Notes: generated by a model not told the origin, from the letters alone. 64,000 bases of DNA from Ignavibacteriota bacterium (GCA_013285425.1 CP053447.1:2920001-2984000), one strand, 5' to 3'; shown: positions 35,693 to 46,209, numbered from the stretch's first letter. Numbers and translations are program-made.

Positions 35693-37417
35693 ATGTTAAA
35701 TAAACGCTGGAAAATCAGAGAAGTTGAAGACATAAATTCATTAAAGGATATTGCTGACTCACTAAACATTTCCGAAGTCCTGGCTAAATTACTTTCATTA
35801 AGAGAAATCAACACCTTCACTAAAGCAAAAAATTTTTTCAGACCCTCTTTAGATTCGTTACACGATCCATATCTGATGAATGGAATGGAAAATGCAGCAA
35901 AGCGGGTTATTCAGGCACTTACCGAAAACCATCCGATTTGTATCTATGGTGATTATGATGTTGATGGAACTTGCGCAACAGCATTGCTTTATATGTTTTT
36001 ACAAAAACTGGGCGCAAATGTTGATTTTTATATCCCAAGAAGATTAAACGAAGGTTACGGATTATCTAAAGAAGGTATTGATGCAATAAAACTTAAATAT
36101 GATGCTAAACTGTTGATTACAGTTGATTGCGGTATAACAGCTATTGAAGAAACTGATTACGCAAATCAATTAGGGATGGATGTTATAATATGCGATCATC
36201 ATCAGCCAAAAGATGAATTACCAAATGCGCTAGCAGTATTAGATCCGCTTACACCACAATGCCAATATCCATTTGATTATTTATCCGGTGCCGGTGTTGC
36301 CTTTAAGTTAGCTCAGGGAGTTGCTGAAAAAATCGGCAGAAGAGAAATGCCGTTAAAATATCTTGATCTTGTTGCTCTTGCTGCTGCTGCGGATATCGTT
36401 CCTCTAATTGATGAAAACAGAGTGCTGGTTAAAGAAGGATTGGATAAAATAAATACAAATCCTCGCCCGGGAATTTTAGCGTTAATAGAATCCAGTAGTC
36501 TGCAGCCGGGTAATTTAAATTCCGGACAGGTAGTATTTACAATTGCACCAAGGATTAATGCCGTGGGCAGATTAGGTGATGCCAGAAGAGCAGTTGAATT
36601 ATTAATTACCGACAGTATTGATGAAGCACGGACAATGGCTAAAGTACTGGAGTCTGAAAATTATAAAAGAAGAAAAATTGATGTCAATACTTTTGATAAT
36701 GCACTTCAGCTTGTAGAAAACTCTGTTGATTTTGATAACGAACTGGCAATAGTATTACATCAGGAAGAATGGCATCCGGGCGTTATCGGTATTGTTGCTT
36801 CAAGATTAGTGGAAAAGTATTACAGACCAACTATTATGCTTACAACCATTGATGGAATTGCTAAGGGTTCTGCCAGAAGTATTACTAATTTTAATATTTA
36901 TGAAGCTCTTCAAAAATGTGAAGATATGTTAATCCATTTTGGTGGTCATCAGGCTGCTGCCGGATTGGCAGTAGAGCTTGATAAGCTGCAGGAGTTTAAA
37001 GACAAGTTTAATCAGATTGTGAAAGAATCAATAAACGAAGAAGACCTTCTGCCGGAAGTTACAATTGATGCAAAGATCAAATTTTCTGATATCACTCCAA
37101 AGTTTTTACGGATACTCGATCAGTTTGCACCATTTGGACCAGAGAATATGAGACCGGTTTTTCTTACTGAAAATGTTGAGTTAAGTAACACTCCGCGGAT
37201 AGTTGGTAATAACCATATTATGGCAGGCTTTAAACAAAAAAACAGTGATAAGGTATTTGATGCTATTGGCTTTAATATGCGTGAGTATTTAGATTTGTTC
37301 CTGAAAAAAAATACAAAAGTTGATATTGTATATACAATTGATAAAACCGTCAGGGATAGCAGAACCTATCCTCAACTAAGATTAAAAGATTTAAGACTAT
37401 CAGAAAAAGAAAGTTAG
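35693..37417 (+). CDS. recJ: single-stranded-DNA-specific exonuclease RecJ
   Basis: RecJ degrades single-stranded DNA 5' to 3' in recombination and mismatch repair. The 574-aa protein shows the DHH-family motifs IYGDYDVDGTCAT, LITVDCGITA, VIICDHHQPKDELP and LDPLTP. Later come WHPGVIGIVASRLVE, IHFGGHQAAAGLAV (DHHA1 domain) and a C-terminal OB-fold-like region with FAPFGPENMRPVF. It starts 41 bases after rnpB and is followed 10 bases later by yebC, so recJ, yebC and perhaps ruvCA are expressed together. Confidence 0.96.
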   Translation: MLNKRWKIREVEDINSLKDIADSLNISEVLAKLLSLREINTFTKAKNFFRPSLDSLHDPYLMNGMENAAKRVIQALTENHPICIYGDYDVDGTCATALLYMFLQKLGANVDFYIPRRLNEGYGLSKEGIDAIKLKYDAKLLITVDCGITAIEETDYANQLGMDVIICDHHQPKDELPNALAVLDPLTPQCQYPFDYLSGAGVAFKLAQGVAEKIGRREMPLKYLDLVALAAAADIVPLIDENRVLVKEGLDKINTNPRPGILALIESSSLQPGNLNSGQVVFTIAPRINAVGRLGDARRAVELLITDSIDEARTMAKVLESENYKRRKIDVNTFDNALQLVENSVDFDNELAIVLHQEEWHPGVIGIVASRLVEKYYRPTIMLTTIDGIAKGSARSITNFNIYEALQKCEDMLIHFGGHQAAAGLAVELDKLQEFKDKFNQIVKESINEEDLLPEVTIDAKIKFSDITPKFLRILDQFAPFGPENMRPVFLTENVELSNTPRIVGNNHIMAGFKQKNSDKVFDAIGFNMREYLDLFLKKNTKVDIVYTIDKTVRDSRTYPQLRLKDLRLSEKES

Positions 37418-37427
37418 GAGATTTGGA

Positions 37428-38150
37428 ATGTCAGGTCACTCAAAGTGGGCAACAATAAAAAGAAAAAAAGCCGTTCTCGATTCTAAAAGAGGAAAAATTT
37501 TTACAAAGCTTATCAAAGAAATTACAATTGCTGCCCGGGCAGGCGGAGATCCCGCCGGTAACCCAAGATTACGCTTAGCAATTGATAATGCCAAAGCGCA
37601 GAATATGCCGATGGATAATATTGAGCGTGCAATTAAAAAAGCTACCGGTGAACTTGAAGGCGTAACTTATCACGAATTAACCTATGAAGGATATGGACCG
37701 GCAGGCATAGCAATTCTGGTTGAAGTTGCAACTGATAATAAAAACAGAACTGTTGCCGAGGTTAGACATTTATTCAGCAAACACGGCGGTTCAATGGGCG
37801 AAACCGGTTCGGTTGCATGGATGTTTGATAGAAAAGGGATTATCACAATGCCTGCTGAAGGTAAAAAAGAAGATGATGTTATGGAAGTAATTTTAGAAGC
37901 AGGAGCTGATGATCTTTCAACTCAGGATGAATTTTTTGAAGTTCAAACTTCTGTTGAATCTTTTGAACCCGTAAGAAGAGCTCTTGTAGAGAAAAATTTT
38001 ACAATTGAAAATGCTTCACTCCAATGGATTGCAAGAAACCTGATTGAGGTAAAAGGAGAAGATGCTGAAAAAGCAATGAAGATTATTGAGGTATTGGAAG
38101 ATATTGACGATGTACAGAATGTTTACTCCAATGCCGATTTTATTGAATAG
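37428..38150 (+). CDS. yebC: YebC/PmpR family protein
   Basis: A 240-aa protein of the YebC/TACO1 family, described as a DNA-binding transcription factor and, more recently for some members, a translation factor for difficult sequences. Signature text: MSGHSKWATIKRKKA, FTKLIKEITIAARAGG, NPRLRLAIDNAKAQNMP, GYGPAGIAILVE, EVRHLFSKHGGSMGETGSV. The ATG has GGAG upstream. It precedes ruvC and ruvA, the classic yebC-ruvC-ruvA arrangement, with an intrinsic terminator between it and ruvC. Confidence 0.96.
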   Translation: MSGHSKWATIKRKKAVLDSKRGKIFTKLIKEITIAARAGGDPAGNPRLRLAIDNAKAQNMPMDNIERAIKKATGELEGVTYHELTYEGYGPAGIAILVEVATDNKNRTVAEVRHLFSKHGGSMGETGSVAWMFDRKGIITMPAEGKKEDDVMEVILEAGADDLSTQDEFFEVQTSVESFEPVRRALVEKNFTIENASLQWIARNLIEVKGEDAEKAMKIIEVLEDIDDVQNVYSNADFIE

Positions 38151-38176
38151 TCTTCAGAGTATTAAAGTGCTTTTTT

Positions 38177-38207
38177 ATTCCCACAACAGGTGGGAATTTA
38201 TTTTTAA
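38177..38207 (+). terminator. intrinsic terminator or attenuator between yebC and ruvC
   Basis: ATTCCCAC (38177-38184) pairs with GTGGGAAT (38190-38197) around AACAG, followed by a T-rich run. It ends the recJ-yebC transcript; the remaining distance to ruvC is about 20 bases, so readthrough or a very short leader is needed for ruvC. Confidence 0.75.
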
Positions 38208-38226
38208 ACCAGTTTAAAACTATTCT

Positions 38227-38763
38227 ATGATCATTTTAGGTATAGACCCGGGAACAAGAATAACCGGATATGGTGTTATCAGATATTCAAATAACAGTTT
38301 TCTGAGAGTCGCCAGCGGATCGATTAATCTTCCTTCGGATAAACCTATACCATATCGGTTGGAAATTATTTACAACGAACTTGGCAAAATTATAAAACGT
38401 CACAAACCCGATGAGTTTGCAATCGAGACAGCGTTTTATGGAAAAAATGTTCAGTCAGCAATGAAGATCGGCTATGCCAGAGGAGTTTCAATACTGTGTG
38501 CATTACATAATAATATTCCAACCAGCGAGTATTCACCCAGAGAGGTAAAAAAATCAGTTGTTGGAAAAGGCTCTGCAAGTAAAGATCAGGTTTTATATAT
38601 GATTAAAACTTTACTTAATATTAAATCAGAAAAAATTAAAGTTGATGAAAGCGATGCACTGGCAATTGCACTCTGCCACGCTTTCAGAAAAAATATTCCA
38701 ATAAAAAAAACAAAAGACTGGAAAGCTTTTATTGAAGCATATCCGGAAAGAGTTATTGAATAA
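38227..38763 (+). CDS. ruvC: Holliday junction resolvase RuvC
   Basis: RuvC cuts Holliday junctions symmetrically with RuvAB. The 178-aa protein has IILGIDPGTRITGYG (catalytic Asp near 7), the Glu in FAIETAFYGKN, PREVKKSVVGKGSASKDQV, and the C-terminal acidic pair in KVDESDALAIALCHA. It is followed three bases later by ruvA. ruvB is not in this window. Confidence 0.96.
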   Translation: MIILGIDPGTRITGYGVIRYSNNSFLRVASGSINLPSDKPIPYRLEIIYNELGKIIKRHKPDEFAIETAFYGKNVQSAMKIGYARGVSILCALHNNIPTSEYSPREVKKSVVGKGSASKDQVLYMIKTLLNIKSEKIKVDESDALAIALCHAFRKNIPIKKTKDWKAFIEAYPERVIE

Positions 38764-38766
38764 GAT

Positions 38767-39345
38767 ATGATTGGTTATCTGACAGGAAAAATAATTTCAT
38801 CAAAACCAACGCAGATCTTACTTGATGTAAATGGAGTTGGTTACTCTGTAAACATATCTATTAATACATTTGAAAAAATATCTGAAAAAGAATCTGTTTC
38901 ACTTTTTATTTTTACAAATGTTAAAGAAGATTCTATTACCCTGTTTGGTTTTTATACTCAATCTGAAAAAGATATGTTTGAACTTTTAATTTCAGTCAGC
39001 GGAATAGGACCTAAAGTAAGCATGGGGATTTTATCGGGTATTGTTGTAGATGATCTGAAAGAGGCTATCAGCAACGGAAATATTTCGCGACTAATTGCTA
39101 TTCCCGGTATCGGCAGAAAAACTGCCGAACGAATTGTTCTGGAATTAAGGAATAAAGTTGACTCAGTTAAAGCTGACGGAGAGGTAAAAGTATCATCGGC
39201 AAAAGAAGAAGCCGTTGCAGCTTTATCTACGCTTGGTTATCAAAGGCAAATCAGCGAAAAAGTTATAAGGGATTTGCTTTCCGAAAATCCTAATTACACT
39301 TTAGAAGAGCTTATAAGAAAAGCCCTGGCAGGTTTAAATAAATAA
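38767..39345 (+). CDS. ruvA: Holliday junction DNA helicase subunit RuvA
   Basis: RuvA binds the four-way junction and loads RuvB. The 192-aa protein has an N-terminal OB fold (MIGYLTGKIISS, LDVNGVGYSVNI), two helix-hairpin-helix motifs (SVSGIGPKVSMGILSG and AIPGIGRKTAERIVLELR) and a C-terminal helical RuvB-contact domain (ALSTLGYQ, EELIRKALAGL). Its stop codon abuts the stop of the convergent FAH-family gene with no spacer, so the two transcripts must overlap at their ends. Confidence 0.96.
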   Translation: MIGYLTGKIISSKPTQILLDVNGVGYSVNISINTFEKISEKESVSLFIFTNVKEDSITLFGFYTQSEKDMFELLISVSGIGPKVSMGILSGIVVDDLKEAISNGNISRLIAIPGIGRKTAERIVLELRNKVDSVKADGEVKVSSAKEEAVAALSTLGYQRQISEKVIRDLLSENPNYTLEELIRKALAGLNK

Positions 39346-40002
39346 TCATCTTACTGAACATTCAAGTTTTAATAATCCATCGAGTTCTGCGGTTAATTTG
39401 TCGCCGCTTTCAACTTTATTAACTCCTTTAGGCGTTCCGGTAAAAATCAAATCGCCATGCTCAAGTTTCATTAGAGAAGAAATGTATTGAACTATTCCGG
39501 CTGGCTTATGAAGCATTTTACTCAATTGATCTTTTTGTCTGTATTCCCCATTTACTTTTAATGAAATAGTTTCATCAAGTGTTAACTGATAAAATTTTTT
39601 TTCTATAAAATCAGAGAGCACAGTGGAAGTATCAAAACATTTTGCAGTTGTCCAGGGAAATCCTTTCTTTTTAAGCTCCGATTGAACATCCCGTAAAGTC
39701 ATATCCAATCCGATTCCATAACCGGTAATTGCTTTTTCAGATGTTTCAAGATCAGCATCTTTAATAACTTCGCCAATCAGTAATACAAGCTCAACCTCAT
39801 GGTGCATATCATTTGAATAAGCTGGATATACAATTTTATCACCCGAATAAATTACAGAAGAAACTGTTTTTAAAAACACCACCGGTTTCTCCGGGATTGA
39901 ATTTCCAAGTTCATGAGCGTGTTCAGCATAATTTCTTCCAACACATACTATTTTACCAATAGTAGTTTCTTTATCACTGTTTTTAATTTTTACGGTCTTC
40001 AT
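39346..40002 (-). CDS. fumarylacetoacetate hydrolase family protein
   Basis: A 218-aa enzyme of the FAH family, C-C-bond hydrolases, decarboxylases or isomerases of small diketo acids. Visible: GKIVCVGRNYAEHAHELGN, MHHEVELVLLIG with the metal ligands (Glu-x-Glu), GYGIGLDMTLRDVQ, FPWTTAKCFDTS and HGDLIFTGTPKGVNKVESGD. This compact form resembles YcgM/FAHD1-like proteins (acylpyruvase or oxaloacetate decarboxylase). The substrate cannot be fixed from sequence. It stands alone between ruvA and the asparagine-synthetase-B-like gene. Confidence 0.92.
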   Translation of the reverse strand: MKTVKIKNSDKETTIGKIVCVGRNYAEHAHELGNSIPEKPVVFLKTVSSVIYSGDKIVYPAYSNDMHHEVELVLLIGEVIKDADLETSEKAITGYGIGLDMTLRDVQSELKKKGFPWTTAKCFDTSTVLSDFIEKKFYQLTLDETISLKVNGEYRQKDQLSKMLHKPAGIVQYISSLMKLEHGDLIFTGTPKGVNKVESGDKLTAELDGLLKLECSVR

Positions 40003-40166
40003 TTTTCCAAGCTCTCCCTAACTTCTGAGTTCTGTCATCACTCTGAGTAATTGAATAAAAGAATAAGTCAAAACAATGTTAATAAGTAACACACAGATTA
40101 AATTCTGCACTGCTGCAACTTATTATAAAACCAATTACTTCGCAGCAGACACCGGATTTATTTTCT

Positions 40167-41432
40167 CTATGTCTTTTGTTTTTTCTTGGTTGCTGCAGGA
40201 AATAAAACATTATTTAATATTAATCTGTATCCTGGTGAATTTTTGTACAAACTTAAATCAGTCGGCGGGTCTCCTACTACATGCTGATAATCTTCAGGAT
40301 CGTGCCCACCATAAAATGTAAAAGTTCCTCTCCCGAAATTCCCATGAATATATTTTACCTGATTAGTGCCCTGTCTTTCAGCTAATATTATAACTGAATT
40401 TTTAATCAGGTTTTTTCTGAACATAGTTGTCTGCCCCATAAAACCTTTGATAACATTTGCGTGATCCTGTGTTAACATTGTCGGTACCGGATCATACTTT
40501 GCAGAAAACTCAAATAAAGTAAAGTAATCATTTTGCTGTAGCCCAATTTCCAAGGGCTGAATATCAATATCGCTGTATTCATAAACATAAGGATTCATTT
40601 CAAGTTTAAAATCATTAAAAGCAAGAGTTTTGGAAAAATCCAGTTTCTCTTGTGCATCAGGATCAACAGCATCACCGTCAAAAACCGGTGCACAAATATC
40701 AACATCTTCTGCCGCCAGAGATATATCGTAAGAATCCGTTGCGCTGCACATTGCAAATAAAAATCCGCCTTGTCCGACAAAATTTTTAATTGTTAAAGAA
40801 ACAGCTTTCATCATCTCGGAAACTTTCTTGAATCCGTTTTTCTTGGCATTATTTTCATACATAATCTGCTGATCAATGTACCATTGTGCATTGCTGAAAC
40901 TTGCATAAAACTTACCATACTGCCCGGTAAAATCTTCATGATGCAAATGCAGCCAATCATATTTTTCCAGATCACCGCGGAGAATTTCATCGTTCCATAC
41001 TTTATCATATTTTATCTTTGCATATTCCAATGCGAGTGTAACAGCATCATCCCATGGCGAAAAACCCGGCGGTACATAGACAGCGATCTTTGGCGCTTTT
41101 TCTAATCTTACAACATCCATATTGTTGTCTTCACTTTGAACTTCGGAATAAATCTGAGAAGCCTGAGCAAGATTTATCTGTTCAAAGAAAACTTCTTCTA
41201 ACAGGCACTCTGAAATTACTTTATCTGACTGATCGATTAAGAATGAACCTCCCCGATAGTTTAACAACCAGTCTGCCTTTAATCCATTTTCCAGAGCACG
41301 AAAAGTAATTCCATAAGCTTTAAGATGATCCGTCTGTCTAAGATCCATCGGAATGAGAATTTTGCTTTGAGTATAAAACTGAGATGAATGAAAAGTGAAC
41401 AGCAGTGATATGTAGATAATTATGTTTTTCAT
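40167..41432 (-). CDS. secreted protein of the family labelled asparagine synthetase B
   Basis: A 421-aa protein starting at ATG 41432 (a longer start at 41459 is less likely), with a signal peptide (MKNIIIYISLLFTFHSSQFY). Text near the N-terminus (ILIPMDLRQTDHLKAYGI, DWLLNYRGGSFLI) is conserved in Bacteroidota proteins often labelled asparagine synthetase B. I see no glutaminase Cys2 or synthetase P-loop, so the label is doubtful. The middle has VYVPPGFSPWDDAVTLAL and a GGFLFAMCSATDS segment recalling the class I amidotransferase-like (ThuA-like) fold. The C-terminus has NFGRGTFTFYGGHDPEDYQH. Function unknown; probably envelope-located. Confidence 0.72.
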   Translation of the reverse strand: MKNIIIYISLLFTFHSSQFYTQSKILIPMDLRQTDHLKAYGITFRALENGLKADWLLNYRGGSFLIDQSDKVISECLLEEVFFEQINLAQASQIYSEVQSEDNNMDVVRLEKAPKIAVYVPPGFSPWDDAVTLALEYAKIKYDKVWNDEILRGDLEKYDWLHLHHEDFTGQYGKFYASFSNAQWYIDQQIMYENNAKKNGFKKVSEMMKAVSLTIKNFVGQGGFLFAMCSATDSYDISLAAEDVDICAPVFDGDAVDPDAQEKLDFSKTLAFNDFKLEMNPYVYEYSDIDIQPLEIGLQQNDYFTLFEFSAKYDPVPTMLTQDHANVIKGFMGQTTMFRKNLIKNSVIILAERQGTNQVKYIHGNFGRGTFTFYGGHDPEDYQHVVGDPPTDLSLYKNSPGYRLILNNVLFPAATKKKQKT

Positions 41433-41544
41433 CTTATAAATAAAAATCACTGTGCACAAATAACTATAGTAAAAACTTTACAACCTGACAAAGATTGAAT
41501 TTTCTTATAACAGAGGTAAACACGAATGATTTTCTTGCTATCAA

Positions 41545-42795
41545 TCAGGCAGACTTAACATCTGATTTTATAAATATCGGTTCCGAGTTTTTTTCAACCA
41601 CATCTTTGGTGATGATACATTTTTCTATATTTTTTTTAGACGGCAGATCATACATTACATCTAGCATAAAGTTTTCAACAACTGAACGTAAAGCGCGTGC
41701 ACCGGTTTTTCTTTCCATTGCTTTTTCGACTATTGCATCCAGAGCAAAAGGATCAAATTCAAGTTCAACACCTTCCATTAAAAACAATTTTTTATACTGC
41801 TTTATTATTGCGTTCTTTGGTTCGGTTAAAATATTACGCATAGCTTCTTTTGTAAGCTGATGAAGCGGAGCGGCAACCGGAAGTCTGCCGACTAATTCAG
41901 GAATCAGTCCAAACTTTAAAAGATCTTCAGGCTGAATAAGTGAAACAAGGTCTTCATCTTTTGTTTTTTCTTTCAAGTCTGAAGAAAAGCCCATTCTGTT
42001 TTCATTCAATCTCTTTGCAATAATTTTATCAATTCCATCAAAAGCACCGCCTACAATAAACAGAATATTTTTTGTGTTTAGATTAATCAAACTTTGCTCA
42101 GGATGTTTCCTTCCGCCTTTAGGAGGTATGCCTGCTATTGTTCCTTCCAATATTTTTAACAATGCCTGCTGCACGCCTTCACCGGATACATCACGTGTTA
42201 TTGATGTGCTCTCACTCTTACGCGCAATCTTATCTATCTCATCAATATATACAATTCCTTTTTGTGCCCGTTCTAAATTATAATCAGCAGCTTGTAATAA
42301 ATGCACGAGAACCGATTCAACATCATCACCGACATAACCGGCTTCGGTTAATGTTGTTGCATCGGCAATTGCAAACGGAACATCCAGAGTTCTTGCAAGT
42401 GTTTGAGCAAGTAATGTTTTGCCAACACCTGTTTGTCCGATTAACAGAATATTGCTCTTTTCAATTTCAACATCATCAAGTTCAAAAAATGTCGTTCTGG
42501 AACCAATTCTTTTATAATGATTATAAACAGCAACAGCTAAAACTTTCTTTGCTCTATCCTGTCCGATTACATATTCATCAAGTGCTTTCTTAATAGTTTC
42601 CGGCGAGTGTTTTGTCCATTTACTCTGTTTCTGATTAGTTACTGCGGCTAAGTTGTTCTTAAGAATATCAACACTGCTGCCTATACAGATATCACAAATA
42701 TAAACATCTGGTCCGGCAATCATACTTCCTACTTCATTGCCATCTCTTCCGCAAAAAGAACATTTAACTATTTTTTGTCCGGGTTTTTTAGACAT
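41545..42795 (-). CDS. clpX: ATP-dependent Clp protease ATP-binding subunit ClpX
   Basis: ClpX unfolds proteins for ClpP. The 416-aa protein has an N-terminal zinc-binding domain (C12, C15, C34, C37: [20 protein letters not shown]), the AAA+ core with Walker [13 protein letters not shown], the pore loop [10 protein letters not shown], Walker [27 protein letters not shown], and a C-terminal domain with [12 protein letters not shown]. clpP is not adjacent here. It is 8 bases downstream of the TPR gene, suggesting coupling between them. Confidence 0.97.
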   Translation of the reverse strand: MSKKPGQKIVKCSFCGRDGNEVGSMIAGPDVYICDICIGSSVDILKNNLAAVTNQKQSKWTKHSPETIKKALDEYVIGQDRAKKVLAVAVYNHYKRIGSRTTFFELDDVEIEKSNILLIGQTGVGKTLLAQTLARTLDVPFAIADATTLTEAGYVGDDVESVLVHLLQAADYNLERAQKGIVYIDEIDKIARKSESTSITRDVSGEGVQQALLKILEGTIAGIPPKGGRKHPEQSLINLNTKNILFIVGGAFDGIDKIIAKRLNENRMGFSSDLKEKTKDEDLVSLIQPEDLLKFGLIPELVGRLPVAAPLHQLTKEAMRNILTEPKNAIIKQYKKLFLMEGVELEFDPFALDAIVEKAMERKTGARALRSVVENFMLDVMYDLPSKKNIEKCIITKDVVEKNSEPIFIKSDVKSA

Positions 42796-42803
42796 TGTAT
42801 ATC

Positions 42804-44642
42804 CTAACTAATTTTTTTCTTCAGTTCAATTATATTTTGTCTTGCTTCGTCAAGGTAAAGTGACCTTGGAAATTTTATAAGCAGACTTTCGTACGATTCA
42901 ATCGCTTTATCGTTATTCTTAAAACCATACTGATAAATTTTGCCCTGCAAATATAAAGCTTTATCGGCATAAATATTTTTTTCTGCTTCTTCAGTAATTA
43001 AACCAAGAGCTGATAATGCATTTAAATAATCATTATCTGCAATCTGCATCTCCGCACTTCGTATCTTTGCTATCGAGTGAAAAATAAAAGCTTGCGGATT
43101 TTGAGCAAGCTGATCATAAAAAATTTTTGCTTCATCAAATTTCTGCTGCTCGGTTAAATATTCTGCTTTACAATACAGTGATAAATTAGACGAGTCGTTT
43201 TTTGCATTGTTCAATAAAATTGAAAACCCAATTGCGTCATTTGCTATATTATCTTTTAGATTACTCATTACTGCAAACAACTTTTCTCTGGCTGATTCAA
43301 AATCATTTTTGAATGAAAAAATCCTTGCAAGCATGTAATTCGAATAGCCTTTATCATCCTTATTTACTCCTGGAATATCTGTAACCGATTGAAAATATTT
43401 TTCTGCTTCATCAAGACGGGCATTCAGAACAGAGATATTTCCAAGCTCAATTAAAGCAAGCGAAACGAATTTGGACATCGGATGGTTTTCTGTTATGTTG
43501 TTAAAATAATCTTTCGCTTTTTCATTATCATTAAGATAATGTTCATAAAGAATTCCTATCCTCAGATTAGCCTCAACCGCAACTTCAGAATGCTTATAAA
43601 TATTTATTATTTCTTTATAAGCATCAACAACCGGCTGAACATCTCTTTTATCAGCAGCAATCGGAATAAAATATGTTTTCCATTCAGGATTATCCGATTT
43701 AATTTTTTTTATAAATAATGCCTCAAGTGATTTTGCATAACCAAGTTTTGCGGCTGGGATTATTTGTTCATTGTTAAAATTATCAATTATATATTTATAA
43801 ACATTTAATGCTGTTTCAAACGCACCATCACGATATACAAAATCAGCAAAAGATTGTAGTTCAATTCCTTTATTATCTCCTTTTTTATCTATCTCTTTAT
43901 AAATATCAAACGCATCATCAAATAATTTTTTCTCAATCAGTAATCTTGCAAGTAAATGAGAAAAATTTATATTCTCATTCTTAAATCTTCTAACTACCTC
44001 AATCGTTTCATCAAGTGCACCGGGTTTATTAGAATATGAAAGAATTCTGCTTTCTATTTGCTGATATTGTGAAGAATTTGCTTTTATAAGTCCGCAGTAT
44101 TCGTTAGCTGCTTCACGATATCGCATTGTGATCTGATAAAGTTCTGCAAGATCATAAGAAAACAAATATGCATCTTTTGATAACTGCTTGCCTGTATTCA
44201 GGTATTCAATAGCCTTTTCAAAATCACGTTTTTCAATTGCGTGGTTAGAGATTATCCTAATTGCCATCTGATTGGATTTAAACTGATCAATGGCATCTTC
44301 CCAAATCTTATAAGCTTTTGTACGATCGCCTGCTGTGTAATAAGTGGAGCCGAGCATTCCATATAGATTAATATCTTGAGGTGTTAGTTTAATTCTGGTT
44401 TCAATCAATGAAACTGATTCGTTGTATTTTTTTAGCTGAAGGTAAAGTGTGTTAAGTTTATTGAAGAACTGAATATTACCCGGGTCTTTTTTATTGAGAT
44501 TTTCAATTATTTCAACTGCTTTGCTAAGATCACCTTGCTGTTCGTAGCTTTCGGCAAGCATAAACTGATTTTGATCCATTTGGTTTTGCTGAGCCAAAGC
44601 AGAATAAAACAAAAACAATATTGTAAGAATTCTCTTTATCAT
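42804..44642 (-). CDS. secreted TPR-repeat protein (periplasmic)
   Basis: A 612-aa protein with a short signal peptide ([17 protein letters not shown]) and TPR-type helical repeats along nearly all of it (for example [60 protein letters not shown]). The last part resembles the BamD/YbgF type of TPR (KFPRS-x-LYLDEA). It probably serves as a scaffold in the envelope. It is transcribed with clpX, 8 bases away. No specific partner can be named. Confidence 0.83.
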   Translation of the reverse strand: MIKRILTILFLFYSALAQQNQMDQNQFMLAESYEQQGDLSKAVEIIENLNKKDPGNIQFFNKLNTLYLQLKKYNESVSLIETRIKLTPQDINLYGMLGSTYYTAGDRTKAYKIWEDAIDQFKSNQMAIRIISNHAIEKRDFEKAIEYLNTGKQLSKDAYLFSYDLAELYQITMRYREAANEYCGLIKANSSQYQQIESRILSYSNKPGALDETIEVVRRFKNENINFSHLLARLLIEKKLFDDAFDIYKEIDKKGDNKGIELQSFADFVYRDGAFETALNVYKYIIDNFNNEQIIPAAKLGYAKSLEALFIKKIKSDNPEWKTYFIPIAADKRDVQPVVDAYKEIINIYKHSEVAVEANLRIGILYEHYLNDNEKAKDYFNNITENHPMSKFVSLALIELGNISVLNARLDEAEKYFQSVTDIPGVNKDDKGYSNYMLARIFSFKNDFESAREKLFAVMSNLKDNIANDAIGFSILLNNAKNDSSNLSLYCKAEYLTEQQKFDEAKIFYDQLAQNPQAFIFHSIAKIRSAEMQIADNDYLNALSALGLITEEAEKNIYADKALYLQGKIYQYGFKNNDKAIESYESLLIKFPRSLYLDEARQNIIELKKKIS

Positions 44643-45074
44643 AATTTAAAAATAGTAATTAAATAACGGCTTTCAAGGGGAGAAATTTAATACATACAAC
44701 TAAAATCTTTTGAAGAAAACTTTCCTATTACCTGTTAAAATGTAGTTGTAAATACTACATCCGACCTTCGTTTTATCTTAATCTTACAATATATATTGTT
44801 AAAAAAGATGCTAAAAAGAAACAAATACTTTATAATCCCGAAAAAATCAAATGGAATAATCTTTGTAATTCAATAGTGTTCTAATTAAAGTTCATTCTAA
44901 TTGGGAAATTATTTTTCAATAAATTTATTGCGATACCATTTATTAACAAAGCCATTGTGTTAAATTTAATCGCTTAAAGCAATTTTTACTTACACAATTC
45001 AGTTTTATATTTGGTAATCAAAATTGAGCATTATTTTAAATAACTAATTATCAACAATCCAAAGGATAAATAAC
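44643..45074. other. intergenic region between divergent genes
   Basis: About 430 AT-rich bases between the TPR/clpX start (minus) and the VWA lipoprotein start (plus). The one clear element is the inverted repeat ATGTAGT (44740-44746) and ACTACAT (44754-44760) with a 7-base spacer, a possible operator. I see no other gene, tRNA or riboswitch here; AAAGGATAAATAAC precedes the lipoprotein ATG. Confidence 0.5.
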
Positions 45075-46154
45075 ATGCGTAAATTAATATTGATCTTACT
45101 GTTTACATTTACATCAGTAATCTACTTTTCTTGCGATTCTGCTGAAACACCAGCAGATAATTCCGATATTCCCGCTGATCCATCAGGTGTAACAGTACCA
45201 ACAACGACAAAAAACAATGTTTTACCATCTGCAACATTTACTGCTGCTGGTAACAGAATAAAATTAAACATTCTCGGTTTACTTGATCCTACAACACAAC
45301 AACCAATTGCATTTAATTATAATGCTTCAAATCCGCAAGGCTCAAATCTTTTTATAGAGGAAGATGGAGTTGTAAAAGGATTGAAAGTAACAAAAGTTGG
45401 AACAGGTAATGTTCTTACAGCAGATGTGGTATTTTTAGTTGATAACTCAGGCAGTATGGATCAAGAAGCAGATTCTGTTGCTGCAAGTATAATTGAATTT
45501 GCAAATTTCCTGCAAGCAAGCGGACTTGATGTAAAATTTGCAGTGGTTGGCTTTTCTGTTAGTGGTGATATTAACGGCGGAATCAATTTTACCACTGCAC
45601 AAAAGTTAAGCACATATTTAAATCGTTCAACTGGTACCTATAGAACTGAAGGTTTTTCAGGATCGGATAGTGCTGCACTCGAAAATAGAGCGTTAAATTT
45701 TGGTTATGCCGGAGATGAAAACGGCGTAATGGCTGCATTTTTTGCTGATTCAGTTTATTCATGGAGACCGGGAGCGCAGCGTGTAATGGTTTTATTTACT
45801 GATGAGCCAACTCAAAATATGGATGGAATACATTGGACAAATGCACAAGCTTGCAGTTTGCTTAGCGGTAAGACAACTATCCACACTATTTATAGTTCAG
45901 ATACAACTTATTACAGCTGGAATCAATATAACGAAAGACCTTGGGAAGTTTCTCTCTGTACTGGCGGTACTTACAAATTTATACCATCCGATGCAGCAGG
46001 TTTATCATTAAAGGATCTTCCTGTTGCCGGTGCGCTTGCAAACAGCTATCTGGTTGAATATGTTACTTCACAAACAGGTAAAGCTCATACTGTTAAAGTT
46101 ACAGTATTTACCTCAACTGCTGATGGTGTTCAGACATTTAATGTAACGTATTAG
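45075..46154 (+). CDS. VWA-domain lipoprotein
   Basis: A 359-aa lipoprotein: the lipobox is YFSC with Cys near 20, followed by an acidic Ala-Pro-rich linker. A von Willebrand A domain (about 115-300) carries the metal-ion-dependent adhesion site DNSGSMDQ (123-130). The C-terminal beta-rich part ends in TVKVTVFTSTADGVQTFNVTY. VWA domains mediate adhesion or protein binding in the envelope. It is the only gene between a 432-base upstream gap and a strong terminator, so it is transcribed by itself. Its partner is unknown. Confidence 0.88.
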   Translation: MRKLILILLFTFTSVIYFSCDSAETPADNSDIPADPSGVTVPTTTKNNVLPSATFTAAGNRIKLNILGLLDPTTQQPIAFNYNASNPQGSNLFIEEDGVVKGLKVTKVGTGNVLTADVVFLVDNSGSMDQEADSVAASIIEFANFLQASGLDVKFAVVGFSVSGDINGGINFTTAQKLSTYLNRSTGTYRTEGFSGSDSAALENRALNFGYAGDENGVMAAFFADSVYSWRPGAQRVMVLFTDEPTQNMDGIHWTNAQACSLLSGKTTIHTIYSSDTTYYSWNQYNERPWEVSLCTGGTYKFIPSDAAGLSLKDLPVAGALANSYLVEYVTSQTGKAHTVKVTVFTSTADGVQTFNVTY

Positions 46155-46174
46155 CGTAAGCTGATAAAATTGTT

Positions 46175-46209
46175 AAAAGCCAATTACATTGTTGTGATTG
46201 GCTTTTTTA
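46175..46209 (+). terminator. intrinsic terminator after VWA gene
   Basis: AAAAGCCAAT (46175-46184) pairs with ATTGGCTTTT (46197-46206), and the T run continues to 46208. It closes the single-gene VWA transcript before dxr. Confidence 0.85.
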
